Assembly: GCF_003628445.1 (NCBI RefSeq)
Contig: NZ_RBZO01000002.1
Location: 1 to 64,000 of the forward strand
Direction: 5' to 3'
Length of the DNA: 64,000 bases
DNA from: Oceanobacillus bengalensis
Lineage (GTDB): Bacteria > Bacillota > Bacilli > Bacillales > Amphibacillaceae
Both the position numbers and the translations under genes were made by a program. This document shows positions 54,223 to 63,238 of this stretch, piece after piece; position 1 is the stretch's first letter, and each line of letters begins with the position of its first letter. Under the pieces are notes generated by a model, which searched no databases, was not told where the DNA came from, and saw only the letters and a program-made list of their open reading frames with translations.

Positions 54223-54253
54223 AGGAGTAGCATATTGTGTGCTGCTCCTTTTT
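54223..54253 (+). terminator. Terminator after cheW
   Basis: AGGAGTAGCA pairs with TGCTGCTCCT (one G-U pair), then TTTTTC. Confidence 0.88.
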
Positions 54254-54397
54254 CTGTCTCCAGCTTCTAAAGTAAGAAGTTTCTTTCGCTAAACGCCAGC
54301 ATTCATACTTTTTTTACTATTCGTGAAATATTGTGTTATAGTAGTAATTGAGCGTCTTTTTTATTGTATAACAGAAAAGGTATTAGGAAGTGAATTT

Positions 54398-55609
54398 ATG
54401 CAACAGAGGAAGTATGGCTTTCATGATTTCTACTTTTGGAAAATTACAGTTAGTTTGGCGTTTGCATCGTTTTTTGTCTTTGCAGCGATGTATGTTGTAC
54501 AGCCACTACTCCCACTTTATGTAGAGGCGTTTGGGGTTTCAATTAATATGTCAAGTTATGCGCTGTCATTAACAATTCTCGGTCTGATTCTTGGTTTAAT
54601 TACTTTAGGATTTTTATCTGATCGTATTGGTAGGACAATGATCATAAAATTTTCTCTTATTGGATCCGTAATCCCGTTCTTTGTTATTCCGTTATCAGAT
54701 TCATTTACACTTTTGTTAATCCTTCGTTTTATTCAAGGTTTTGCACTTGCAGGGCTCCCAGCAGCGTCACTAGCATATTTGAATGAAGAAATAGAACGAA
54801 GAAGTGCAGGTGTAGCAATTGCATTATACATATCAAGCAATGCTTTAGGTGGAATGGCAGGACGTGTGCTAACAGGATACATTGCTGATCATTTTTCATG
54901 GCAACATGCTTTTTACTTTTTCGCAATCTTAGGAGTCATTATTGTCGTTATCGTATGTATGACGCTTCCAAAATCAAATTTTTTTGAACCGAGCAATGAA
55001 TCATTTAAGAGGGATATCGAGGGATTCTTCTTCCATTTAAAAAATCCAGTACTCGTTTTAGTAATTGGTATTGGAATTGTGTTACAATTTTCGTTTACTG
55101 GTATGTGGACATACTTACCGTTTCACTTGGAAGTAGAGCCTTTCAATTTATCACTTGAAGCGATTTCCTATATGTATTTTGCCTATGCATTGGGAGTGGT
55201 TGGTTCTCCTTTAGCTGGGTGGCTTGCAGGAAACTTTGGATTAAACCGGGTTAGGAATATTGGGATCTTTGTAATGGCATTGGGTTCCTTTATTACGTTT
55301 AGCAAGTCGCTTGTTTTAATTGTTGTCGGATTATGTGTGCTATGCCTTGGTTTTTTTACCGCGCATTCCCTTACAGCAACATCCGTCGGCGAACAAGCAA
55401 CACATCACAAAGGGAGCGCATCAAGCTTGTATCTAGTAGCCTACTATATTGGTGTAACACTAGGGAGTTCTGCTGTAAGTCCACTATGGGAATTGGCAGG
55501 ATGGAATGGAGTTGTATTGTTAGCTGGAATGTTACCAATCCTATATCTGCTGTTTGTTACGGTTATGTCAAAGCGCGTACAAACAGGTGAGGAGAAAATG
55601 CAAGCATAA
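54398..55609 (+). CDS. MFS transporter
   Basis: A 403-aa protein with twelve spans. The loop 2-3 motif GFLSDRIGRTMI is the MFS signature, and spans 4-5 read LRFIQGFALAGLPAASLAY. It resembles the YnfM/YybF group of efflux-type carriers. The substrate cannot be told. The ATG at 54398 follows TAGGAAG; the longer frame upstream has no site. Monocistronic. Confidence 0.87.
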   Translation: MQQRKYGFHDFYFWKITVSLAFASFFVFAAMYVVQPLLPLYVEAFGVSINMSSYALSLTILGLILGLITLGFLSDRIGRTMIIKFSLIGSVIPFFVIPLSDSFTLLLILRFIQGFALAGLPAASLAYLNEEIERRSAGVAIALYISSNALGGMAGRVLTGYIADHFSWQHAFYFFAILGVIIVVIVCMTLPKSNFFEPSNESFKRDIEGFFFHLKNPVLVLVIGIGIVLQFSFTGMWTYLPFHLEVEPFNLSLEAISYMYFAYALGVVGSPLAGWLAGNFGLNRVRNIGIFVMALGSFITFSKSLVLIVVGLCVLCLGFFTAHSLTATSVGEQATHHKGSASSLYLVAYYIGVTLGSSAVSPLWELAGWNGVVLLAGMLPILYLLFVTVMSKRVQTGEEKMQA

Positions 55610-55659
55610 CGACATGCAAGTAAAGGTAGGTAGCGAAGTTTATCCTTTCCTATCTGTCA

Positions 55660-55703
55660 AAAAAAAGAAGCTTCCCATCTTATGGAATGGAAGCTTCTTT
55701 TTA
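55660..55703. terminator. Bidirectional terminator
   Basis: AAAAAAGAAGCTTCCCA and TGGAAGCTTCTTTTT form a long stem between the MFS gene and the converging transporter remnant. Confidence 0.9.
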
Positions 55704-56147
55704 CTGTTTTTTTAACCTAAATGCATCTGGGAATGTATTAATATTAATTCCTAAAGCTAGTGATAGAAGGAAGTATACGGTTAAAGTAACTAATACGATG
55801 GCAACAACATTTAATAGAAATCCCGTTTTTGCCATGTCAGGGATACGTAGGTAACCTGATCCGAATACAACGGCATTTGGTGGTGTTGCAACTGGTAACA
55901 TGAATGCGCACGATGCAGCTAAACTGGCAGCAACCATTAATACAAGTGGATGTACGTCTAATGCTACGGCAAGTGCTGCCATTATCGGGTACATCATCGT
56001 AGCTGTTGCTGTATTTGAAGTTATTTCAGTAAGAAAAATAACGAGTGTTGTAACAATAAGTACCACAACTAATAGATTTACGTCTTGTAATGAGGTTAAT
56101 TGTGTACCAAATAATTGATAGTTTAATAGCGGGTTAAGCGCTTTAAT
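55701..56147 (-). pseudogene. 5'-truncated DASS (SLC13) anion transporter remnant
   Basis: About 140 residues of the C-terminal part of a divalent-anion:sodium symporter remain. They run from roughly QLFGTQLTSLQDVN through FLTEITSNTATAT and FMLPVATPPNAVVFGSGYL to the end. Intact members have about 480-550 residues. Upstream of 56147 the frame stays open for a while but loses all resemblance and has no start. The 5' two thirds were deleted. Confidence 0.8.
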
Positions 56148-56316
56148 CGTTTTTTTTTATTAAAATCAGTGTGTTTTGATGTGGAACAGATCCAGAGCAA
56201 GATATGCACATGTATCAATGTTTTCTTGCGGCTTCCCCTTTTTTTCCTTTGCCAACCTATCATAATTGTATTAGAATAGCTAAAGATAAACATCATAAGA
56301 AGCGAGATGATAGGGG

Positions 56317-57504
56317 ATGCCGAAAGAAATTTGGCTTTTAGTTATTGCGACAACCATTAACGTTACTGGCGGATCTTTTTTATGGCCGTTAAATACCATT
56401 TACATGCATAATGAACTTGGTAAAAGTTTAGCTTTTGCTGGGTTCATTTTAATGTTTAACCAAGGAGCAAATATCGTCGGTAATCTAATTGGTGGGACGC
56501 TTTTTGATCGATATAGTGCCTATAAGACAATTCTTTATGGGACAATACTATCGGCAGTAGCAGCGGTTGCGTTATCTTTTTACCATAGTAGTGTAGTAGC
56601 TTATGCCATTCTTCTTGTATTAATTGGATTTGGTTCAGGTATAACATGGCCTGTCATGTATGCAATGGCAGGTTCGCTCTGGCCAGAGGGTGGTCGCCGT
56701 ACATTTAATGCAATTTATGTTGCGCAAAACTTAGGTGTCGCATTGGGTGCAACGATTGGTGGATATATTGCAAGTATTTCGTTTGACTACATCTTTATGG
56801 CAAATGCTATTTTGTTTGTTGTATTCTTTTTCATTGTGTTGTTTACATTTAAGGACTTTGATAATGCGCGTGACAGGCAAATGCACACATCTGTCATTGA
56901 ACAAAGAGGGGAGATTAAGGATAAATCTGCTTTTGTTTCTTTGTTGGTCTTGTGTAGTGGATTTTTAGTTGTTTGGATTGCGTACACCCAGTGGCAAGCA
57001 ACCATCGCGCCATACACGCAAGATCTTGGTATTCCACTGGAACAATATAGTACTTTATGGGCGATAAACGGTTTCCTTATCGTTTTCTCTCAACCTTTGA
57101 TAAAATGGATAACGGGTAAGGTTACTTCTGTAAAAGCACATATCTATATTGGCACCGTGATAATGATTATTTCATTCTTAATTGCCATGTTTGCAAGAGA
57201 TTTTACGATGTTTGCTGTGGCGATGGTCATTCTAACATTGGGTGAAGTGTTGATGTGGCCAGCCTTCCCGACGCTCGCAAACGAGTTAGCACCAAAAGGA
57301 CGCTCTGGTTTTTATCAGGGGCTTGTCAATAGTATTGCAGCAGTAGGGAGAATGATTGGACCTGTTCTAGGTGGATTTATCGTTGATACGACCAATATGG
57401 AAGTATTATTCTATGTTGTTATTGCACTATTATTTATTCCATTTGTAACGACAACGATATTTGAACGATTTGGAAAAGGTGAAGGTGAAAAACAAACAAA
57501 TTAA
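56317..57504 (+). CDS. MFS transporter, YttB-like multidrug group
   Basis: A 395-aa twelve-span carrier. Visible are GGTLFDRYSAYKTI (MFS loop 2-3), GSGITWPVMYAMAGSLWPEGGRR and an equivalent second-half segment TLANELAPKGRSGFYQG. It looks like the YttB/YfkF type of putative drug efflux proteins. The first usable ATG is 56317, with only a weak ribosome site (AGCGAG). A HAD phosphatase gene follows by 16 bases, so they form an operon. Confidence 0.86.
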   Translation: MPKEIWLLVIATTINVTGGSFLWPLNTIYMHNELGKSLAFAGFILMFNQGANIVGNLIGGTLFDRYSAYKTILYGTILSAVAAVALSFYHSSVVAYAILLVLIGFGSGITWPVMYAMAGSLWPEGGRRTFNAIYVAQNLGVALGATIGGYIASISFDYIFMANAILFVVFFFIVLFTFKDFDNARDRQMHTSVIEQRGEIKDKSAFVSLLVLCSGFLVVWIAYTQWQATIAPYTQDLGIPLEQYSTLWAINGFLIVFSQPLIKWITGKVTSVKAHIYIGTVIMIISFLIAMFARDFTMFAVAMVILTLGEVLMWPAFPTLANELAPKGRSGFYQGLVNSIAAVGRMIGPVLGGFIVDTTNMEVLFYVVIALLFIPFVTTTIFERFGKGEGEKQTN

Positions 57505-57520
57505 GTTAAGGAGTGTTATC

Positions 57521-58258
57521 ATGACAAAAGAAATCAAGCTTATCGCTTTAGATATGGATGGAACATTGTTAACGACCGATCATAAGGTTTCCACAGCAAC
57601 GAAATCGGTTATTAAAAAAGCGTTGGACAGAGACATCCATGTTGTACTTAGCACAGGAAGAGGCATCGGGAATTGTCATCCAATTGCTGAAGAACTTGGA
57701 CTAAAATCCTATCTTGTTACTGCCAATGGTGGGGAGATATGGACGGTGGAAAAAGAGCTACTCGATCAGCATTTGCTTGCGACTGAAACGATTGAAAAAC
57801 TATGGAACACTGGAAAAGAAATTGGTGTCTTTATGTGGATGATTTCCACAGAAGGTGTCTTCTATAATGAAGCTCCAGACAACTTTTATGACTATAAATG
57901 GCTGAAGTTTGGTTGCCAGTCGGATGAAAAAGACAAACTAGATAAAATGGTAAAAGAACTATCTTATTTTGAGGAATTAGAATTAACAAATTCATTGGAA
58001 ACAAATGTAGAAGCTAATCCAAAAGGAGTTAGTAAAGCACAGGCTTTAGCATTCGTCTGTGAGAAAATCGGGATTACGATGGATGAAGTAATGGCATGTG
58101 GTGATAGTTTGAATGATATTAAAATGATTCAAGAAGCAGGTATTGGTGTTGCAATGGGGAATGCGCAAGAAGCGATTAAACAAGTTGCCCAGTTTGTTAC
58201 CGATACGAATGATAATGATGGTGTTGCAAAAGCGATAGAGAAGTTTGTTTTAGTTTGA
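57521..58258 (+). CDS. Cof-type HAD-IIB phosphatase
   Basis: A 245-aa HAD hydrolase with nucleophile and acid Asp pair in LIALDMDGTLL (motif I), STGRG (motif II), a conserved Lys near KGVSKAQAL, and GDSLNDIKMI (motif IV). The C2B cap lies between. Members remove phosphate from sugar phosphates, FMN and similar small molecules. ATG at 57521 after AAGGAG. Cotranscribed with the upstream MFS gene. Substrate unknown. Confidence 0.9.
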   Translation: MTKEIKLIALDMDGTLLTTDHKVSTATKSVIKKALDRDIHVVLSTGRGIGNCHPIAEELGLKSYLVTANGGEIWTVEKELLDQHLLATETIEKLWNTGKEIGVFMWMISTEGVFYNEAPDNFYDYKWLKFGCQSDEKDKLDKMVKELSYFEELELTNSLETNVEANPKGVSKAQALAFVCEKIGITMDEVMACGDSLNDIKMIQEAGIGVAMGNAQEAIKQVAQFVTDTNDNDGVAKAIEKFVLV

Positions 58259-58269
58259 TTAAGATTGGT

Positions 58270-58300
58270 GGGGCCCCGCTGGATTGGCGGGGCTTATTTT
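58270..58300 (+). terminator. Terminator after the HAD gene
   Basis: GCCCCGC pairs with GCGGGGC, followed by TTATTTT. Confidence 0.8.
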
Positions 58301-58414
58301 GATGTTGCGTAAATGTGTGTGAAGCTATGGATAGAATCTAGTTTATCAGCAGATGAGGCGAAGAAATCAAAAGCTGCAAGTAATATAACATCACCTGCAA
58401 CCTCCAACAATCAA

Positions 58415-59437
58415 TTAAATGCCAGCCACCCAATACATCAAAACGGATACCAACACTGATGCGGTAACCATTGCAGCTAGCGGACGGAGTGCTTTTGTCT
58501 TTACTTCTTTCAAATTAACATTAAGACCAAGACCGACCATAGCCGATGTTAAGATAAAGGTTGTTGCAAAACTAATCCCATCCAGTAACCCAGCTGTTAC
58601 AGGAATAACATCTCCCAGTACAAAGCTTCCAAACAAACTCATTGCAACAAATCCCAACAAGAACCATGGAAATGCTACTTTTGCATTCTTATCTGTTGAA
58701 GAAGTTCGACGGCGGTTTTTCATCCAAAATATGAATAGAAAACAAAGTGGCACAAGTAAGAAAACACGGCTGAGTTTCGCCAATAAAGCCATAGCAAGTG
58801 CTTCTTCTCCAGCAGGTTCGGTAGCCAATGCAACGTGTGCTAACTCATGGAGACTGAGCCCTGACCAAATTCCATACTGTACATCAGCTATCGGTAAAAT
58901 AGGCATGAAGATCGTATAAATAATAGAGAAAACAGTACCGACTAAAGCGATAATCCCCACGCTAATCGCTGTGTCATCGTCTTCCGACTGTACAATTGGT
59001 GCAACTGCTGCGATTGCTGCTGCTCCACAAACCCCAGTACCCACACCTAATAATAAGGATATTCGCGAATTTGCTTTAAATAATTTTGCAAGAAACATTG
59101 TAACAAGAATGGCAAAAATAATGGTAACAGCACTCTTAGCTAGAAGTCCTAATCCATCAGTCAAAATAATATCGATATTTAATTTTAAACCGTATAAAAT
59201 AATTGCGAAGCGTAATAAATATTTGGATGAAAATTGAATTCCAATCCGTAAAAATTCAGGGTAACCAAAAACTTGTCGATATATGATGGCTAAAATGATA
59301 GCACAGGCTAGTGGGCCTGCCTGATTAAATCCTGGGATAAGAGAAAGGAAGGACCCGAATAACGCAATGATAAATGTAAAACCAATTCCTAAATATAATT
59401 TCTTCCAGTAGTCTGCATTCCTTGATAATAAGGACAT
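58415..59437 (-). CDS. YeiH/UPF0324 family membrane protein (putative sulfate exporter)
   Basis: A 340-aa protein with about ten spans. The UPF0324 signature includes GVGTGVCGAAAIAAVAPI, followed by GLSLHELAHVALAT. The family is annotated as putative sulfate or sulfite exporters, without firm proof. The ATG at 59437 follows AAAGGGG, better than the longer frame. Transcribed divergently from a LysR regulator, as in enterobacterial yeiH/yeiE, so that regulator probably controls it. Confidence 0.88.
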   Translation of the reverse strand: MSLLSRNADYWKKLYLGIGFTFIIALFGSFLSLIPGFNQAGPLACAIILAIIYRQVFGYPEFLRIGIQFSSKYLLRFAIILYGLKLNIDIILTDGLGLLAKSAVTIIFAILVTMFLAKLFKANSRISLLLGVGTGVCGAAAIAAVAPIVQSEDDDTAISVGIIALVGTVFSIIYTIFMPILPIADVQYGIWSGLSLHELAHVALATEPAGEEALAMALLAKLSRVFLLVPLCFLFIFWMKNRRRTSSTDKNAKVAFPWFLLGFVAMSLFGSFVLGDVIPVTAGLLDGISFATTFILTSAMVGLGLNVNLKEVKTKALRPLAAMVTASVLVSVLMYWVAGI

Positions 59438-59511
59438 GTAAACAGCCCCTTTCAGTAACAACTAGTGTTTATTATAAATTTGTTTTTATTATAAGAAAAA
59501 TAAATTATAAT

Positions 59512-59526
59512 TATCATTATGATAAG
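59512..59526. promoter_or_regulatory. Perfect palindrome, probable LysR binding site
   Basis: TTATCATTATGATAA is a perfect 15-base palindrome of the T-N11-A kind used by LysR-type regulators. It lies in the AT-rich space between the divergent yeiH-type and lysR-type genes. Confidence 0.65.
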
Positions 59527-59606
59527 GTTTACTTATAAAAAGAACGGATTCTAATAAGTTGTTCGTTCACCCTCCACATCCAATATTCCCAGAAAGGAGC
59601 ACACCA

Positions 59607-60479
59607 ATGGATCAACACCTAAACGTATTTATCCAAGTAGTAGAGAATAGAAATTTTTCCCGAGCGGCGGAAGCGTTGCATATGTCACAACCAGCAGTAA
59701 GTCAATATATTCAGTCTTTAGAAAAGGAGCTCGGCACTAAGTTGCTTGAGAGAACGAATAAATATGTAGAAGTAAATAAAGCGGGAAATATTGTTTATCA
59801 ATATGCAAAAAAGATTTCAAGGAATTATGAGCAAATGCGTGTGCTTGTCTCTGATTTGAAAAATAAACCTAGTGGAGAGCTGAAGATAGGTGCTAGTTAT
59901 ACGATTGGGGAATATCTTCTACCGCAAATATTGGCTCAGTTGCAATTTCAATACCCCGATATCATTCCAATCGTGTCAATCGGAAACACAGAGGATATTG
60001 GAAAAAAACTGATTCAGCATGAAATTGATATTGGTTTAATTGAAGGGGAATTCTCCCATCCGCAAATACAAGCAAAGGACTTCTGGACGGATGAGATGTA
60101 TATCATTTCAAGTAGTAGGCAACCCTTATTAATACGTACATATAAGGATTTAGAAAAGCAGACTTGGATTATTCGTGAAGAAGGTTCGGGTACTCGAAAA
60201 ATGTTGGAACGATTTTTTGAAAGTTATCATATTTCACCAGCTCGTCTCATAACATTAGGTAGTACGCAAATAATTAAAGAAGGAGTGGAGTCTGGTCTTG
60301 GAATCAGTTTGCTTTCTGATTTAACCTTTAAGAAGGAATTAGAGTTAGATCGGATTGTAAAATTAGATGTAGAAGGAACTCCAATCAGGCGCCAATTCTT
60401 TATCATTAAGAACCATCATGAATTTCATTCAAAAGCATTTCAAGTATTTGAAAATTTAGTTATGTCATGGCTTGATTAG
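59607..60479 (+). CDS. LysR-family regulator (YeiE/CysL-like)
   Basis: A 290-aa regulator with an N-terminal winged helix (FIQVVENRNFSRAAEALHMS, then QPAVSQYIQSLE) and a two-lobed effector domain (about 90-290; KIGASYTIGEYLLP, DIGLIEG, IREEGSGTR). These patterns are those of the CysL/YeiE subgroup linked to sulfur metabolism. ATG at 59607 after GAAAGGAG. It faces a YeiH-type transporter gene. Confidence 0.9.
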   Translation: MDQHLNVFIQVVENRNFSRAAEALHMSQPAVSQYIQSLEKELGTKLLERTNKYVEVNKAGNIVYQYAKKISRNYEQMRVLVSDLKNKPSGELKIGASYTIGEYLLPQILAQLQFQYPDIIPIVSIGNTEDIGKKLIQHEIDIGLIEGEFSHPQIQAKDFWTDEMYIISSSRQPLLIRTYKDLEKQTWIIREEGSGTRKMLERFFESYHISPARLITLGSTQIIKEGVESGLGISLLSDLTFKKELELDRIVKLDVEGTPIRRQFFIIKNHHEFHSKAFQVFENLVMSWLD

Positions 60480-60547
60480 GTGTGCGGCCTTTCTTTATTC
60501 ATTTGAAAGGCGTATAATAGGATGTATTATGGAAAGGGGATGCTTTC

Positions 60548-60730
60548 ATGTCATTTTCTCGTGGTCCAAAAGAACCAGTACCAGAAGTGGAAACAAATAT
60601 TTGGTCATGTACTAGTGATGATTGCCAAGGTTGGATGAGGGAATCATTTAGTTTTGAAGAAGAACCATCCTGTCCACTATGTCAATCGACAATGGGACGA
60701 GAAGTACGAGTACTTCCCGAGATTAAGTAG
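60548..60730 (+). CDS. YdjO-like small zinc-ribbon protein
   Basis: A 60-aa protein with four Cys: WSCTSDDCQGW and CPLCQ, a zinc-ribbon spacing. It resembles B. subtilis YdjO, annotated as cold-inducible. GAAAGGGG precedes the ATG. Function unknown. Confidence 0.82.
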   Translation: MSFSRGPKEPVPEVETNIWSCTSDDCQGWMRESFSFEEEPSCPLCQSTMGREVRVLPEIK

Positions 60731-60824
60731 GAAACAGTATCTCCAGATTTTTGAAGCTAAATATAATGTTTCGTACAGGTATGGTGTCGCGCTTATGACA
60801 TCTTTTTCTATAGCTTCTGTAAAA

Positions 60825-60855
60825 GCACTGATTCGACCAAGAATCAGTGTTTTTT
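60825..60855 (+). terminator. Terminator after ydjO-like gene
   Basis: GCACTGATTC pairs with GAATCAGTGT, then TTTTTA. Confidence 0.85.
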
Positions 60856-60994
60856 ACGTTATTTCTGTGATAACAACTAACAGATAAGAATAGGCTCTAA
60901 TAAGGGATATTTTTTATTTTTTCTTGCCTCGAATTCACCCAATACGTATTTTTATCATATTTTAATAAAGAACGTTTAAAAAGGATGTGTCTAG

Positions 60995-62026
60995 TTGAAA
61001 ACATATTACGTTAGCGGCAATACTGCAGAGGGATTTGTTACTTATCTCGATAGCAATGTGGAAAATATAAAGCAAATTATTGTTTTAAAACACCCATCTA
61101 ATACGTTAAAAACGACGATTATCAATCGTTTGATTGTGGCATATAAAGATAATGAGATCGAAGTGTTGAAAAGTCCATTAAGTAATAACTATCTAGATGG
61201 TGTGATCATTCGTGATAAATCAATCGCTATTATTAATAATAGGCTTTCAACACCCGATTTAGCAGGAGCAATCGAGCTTGACCTCAGTTTATTTATTAAA
61301 GATAAGCCGAATGTAAATAAGGAAGCGACAGAGAAATTCAATCTCTATACTGAAAAAGCCTACGAAAATTTCAAAACTGGGTTAAGTGTGCATGATGATT
61401 TAGAAGAAATTTATATTACGGAGATGAATTTTAAAGCAGCTGACAAACTAGCGGACAGCCTCATTCAAAAACTTCTCCACAATAAGAGAAAACAAAATCG
61501 AAATGCATTTACATCTCACCGCCTTTTTGGAACAAACACTGCGGATGGCGTTGTAAATGAAGTGCCTCACATCATTGAACAAATTAAAAATGTTTATTAC
61601 ATTAAAGGTCGTGCTGGTACAGGTAAGTCGACGTTCATGAAAAAAGTCGCGACGGCTTGCACACAATTCGGTTATGATGTGGAATTGTATCATTGTAGCT
61701 TTGACCCAAATAGTTTGGACATGGTCATTGTCCGTGATCTCGAATTTTGTATGTTTGATAGCACGGATCCACATGAATTTTTTCCAAGTAGAGAAGGAGA
61801 AGAAATTATCGATTTGTATGAGGAAGCAGTGACACCAGGAACGGATGAAAAATTTGAAAAACAAATTAATGAGATCAATAATAACTATAAAGCATTTATG
61901 AAAAAAGGTGTGAAAGATTTGAAAGAAGCAGGAATATATTTGGAAAAAATGGAAAAAAACGTTGTATTTACAGAGAAAGAAACAGATAATATTACAGCGT
62001 TTATCAAGGAACAAATTGTTCAGTGA
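60995..62026 (+). CDS. P-loop ATPase of the PRK06851 type (two ATPase halves)
   Basis: A 343-aa protein. The second half has a clear Walker A loop, IKGRAGTGKSTFMKK (about 208), and the Walker B-like VIVRDLEFCMFD. The first half repeats the plan in decayed form: LKHPSNTLKTTIIN at the P-loop place (about 32) and YLDGVIIRDKSIAII as its Walker B counterpart. It is conserved in sporeformers without a proven role. TTG start at 60995 with AAAAGGA before it. Monocistronic. Confidence 0.8.
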   Translation: MKTYYVSGNTAEGFVTYLDSNVENIKQIIVLKHPSNTLKTTIINRLIVAYKDNEIEVLKSPLSNNYLDGVIIRDKSIAIINNRLSTPDLAGAIELDLSLFIKDKPNVNKEATEKFNLYTEKAYENFKTGLSVHDDLEEIYITEMNFKAADKLADSLIQKLLHNKRKQNRNAFTSHRLFGTNTADGVVNEVPHIIEQIKNVYYIKGRAGTGKSTFMKKVATACTQFGYDVELYHCSFDPNSLDMVIVRDLEFCMFDSTDPHEFFPSREGEEIIDLYEEAVTPGTDEKFEKQINEINNNYKAFMKKGVKDLKEAGIYLEKMEKNVVFTEKETDNITAFIKEQIVQ

Positions 62027-62131
62027 TGTAAATTCTACGTAAATATTCCTTGCTATTTCGTTAAATATACGATAAAATAAATTAACTGAAAATTATGATA
62101 TGTTGTTCAAAAAATTAGGTAGGTGGATTGG

Positions 62132-62575
62132 ATGGTAACCGTTAAAATGCTAAAGCCTTACTACATTAAAACGGATAATGAATATGTCCGTATCGTGTTG
62201 GCTTACCAGTACTTTTCCGTAGTAATTAAAGAAAAGGACTATCAATTTATTCCAATTGAAGCAAATGAAATTAGAATGAATCGTCGCACCCAAAAGGTGG
62301 AAAATGTTGATGCTAGGTTTGCATTTCAAAATGGGAAAGAAGTTATTTATCTCACCATGGCCAAATTAATCACCCTCCCGGATTTCCTTCAGCAGCTACA
62401 TTCTATCGTTGGCTCGTACTATATTCGTGAAGAAGAAGAAAGTATGGGTGAACATGGTATTGAAAGCGCAATCATCATTGAGCAGCTTGAGAGAATGAAT
62501 GTGAGAAGATTGATTGATAAAGCACTGGATGAGCATGATGAAGCAGCATTCCATGAGTTAATAAAATATCTTTAA
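62132..62575 (+). CDS. IDEAL-domain protein
   Basis: A 147-aa protein with an N-terminal beta-rich part (KMLKPYYIKTDNEYVRIVL) and a C-terminal IDEAL domain, LIDKALDEHDEAAFHELIKY, a short helical module found in several Bacillus proteins such as YpiB. ATG at 62132 after TAGGTAGGTGG; a GTG nine bases earlier is possible. Function unknown. Confidence 0.75.
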   Translation: MVTVKMLKPYYIKTDNEYVRIVLAYQYFSVVIKEKDYQFIPIEANEIRMNRRTQKVENVDARFAFQNGKEVIYLTMAKLITLPDFLQQLHSIVGSYYIREEEESMGEHGIESAIIIEQLERMNVRRLIDKALDEHDEAAFHELIKYL

Positions 62576-62587
62576 GAAAATTACCAA

Positions 62588-62622
62588 AGAAGCAGTCAAA
62601 ATCGGCTTGCTTCTTTTTTTTG
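62588..62622 (+). terminator. Terminator after the IDEAL gene
   Basis: AGAAGCA pairs with TGCTTCT around a partly paired loop, followed by a long T run. Confidence 0.8.
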
Positions 62623-62625
62623 AAA

Positions 62626-63236
62626 AAAAGAGGCTGGGACAAAACTAAAACCTTCCAATCAAAAGACGAATATTATAGCATAGGAATCTCAGAATGTTAA
62701 CTTTCTACAATTGAATGTTAGTTCATAGTTGATGTAAACTTCGGACTAATTTAATTCAGAATATCTTAAATCGGAGCAAGTCTCGCCGTCCGGGATCGCT
62801 CCGGGCGGATGCTTTCCGCGGGCACGGCCTCAGCCCTCCTCGCGGAAAAAACGCCGCTGCGGGGTCTTCGGACACGTGCTATTCCCGCAGGAGTCACCGC
62901 CCTCCACTCTCCCGTACTGGTGAGGTAGTACAATGCTTTTGACTTTCCATATCGCAGGAGATAATGGTTAGTAACTTAAACTCAGTGGAGGAAACACACG
63001 TAGACTCCTACGGGAGGATAGGCCTAGGTGAGACTACGTAGTGCGTTAGCACGAAGAAGGCTCACCAGCCGCCCGTGGAAGAGAAGTGTGTTTCCGGAAC
63101 GATTTGTTTTGCACAATACTGAATTTCACTAGTCAGCAGTTTATACGAAGTCCTCCATTAATTTGAATTTAATGGAGGACTTAAACTTATCGTTCGGATT
63201 TTCTTTACTAAATTTCTTTTTTCCCAGCCTCTTTCA
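62626..63236. repeat. Composite GC-rich MITE-like element (copy B)
   Basis: AAAGAGGCTGGGA at the left (about 62628) and TCCCAGCCTCTTT at the right (about 63223) are inverted. Inside, 62755-62930 nearly equals the core of copy A. A second block, 62985-63105, is a diverged copy in reverse orientation (GACTCCTACGGGA, GCCCGTGGAA). A perfect 13-bp hairpin, GTCCTCCATTAA with TTAATGGAGGAC, lies at about 63150-63181. No coding capacity was seen in the 660-base gap. Confidence 0.75.
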
Positions 63237-63238
63237 CA

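Noticed and set aside
60654-60887. 77-codon frame overlapping the ydjO-like gene
   Set aside because: Out of frame with the zinc-ribbon protein, no ribosome site, and it runs through the terminator hairpin.
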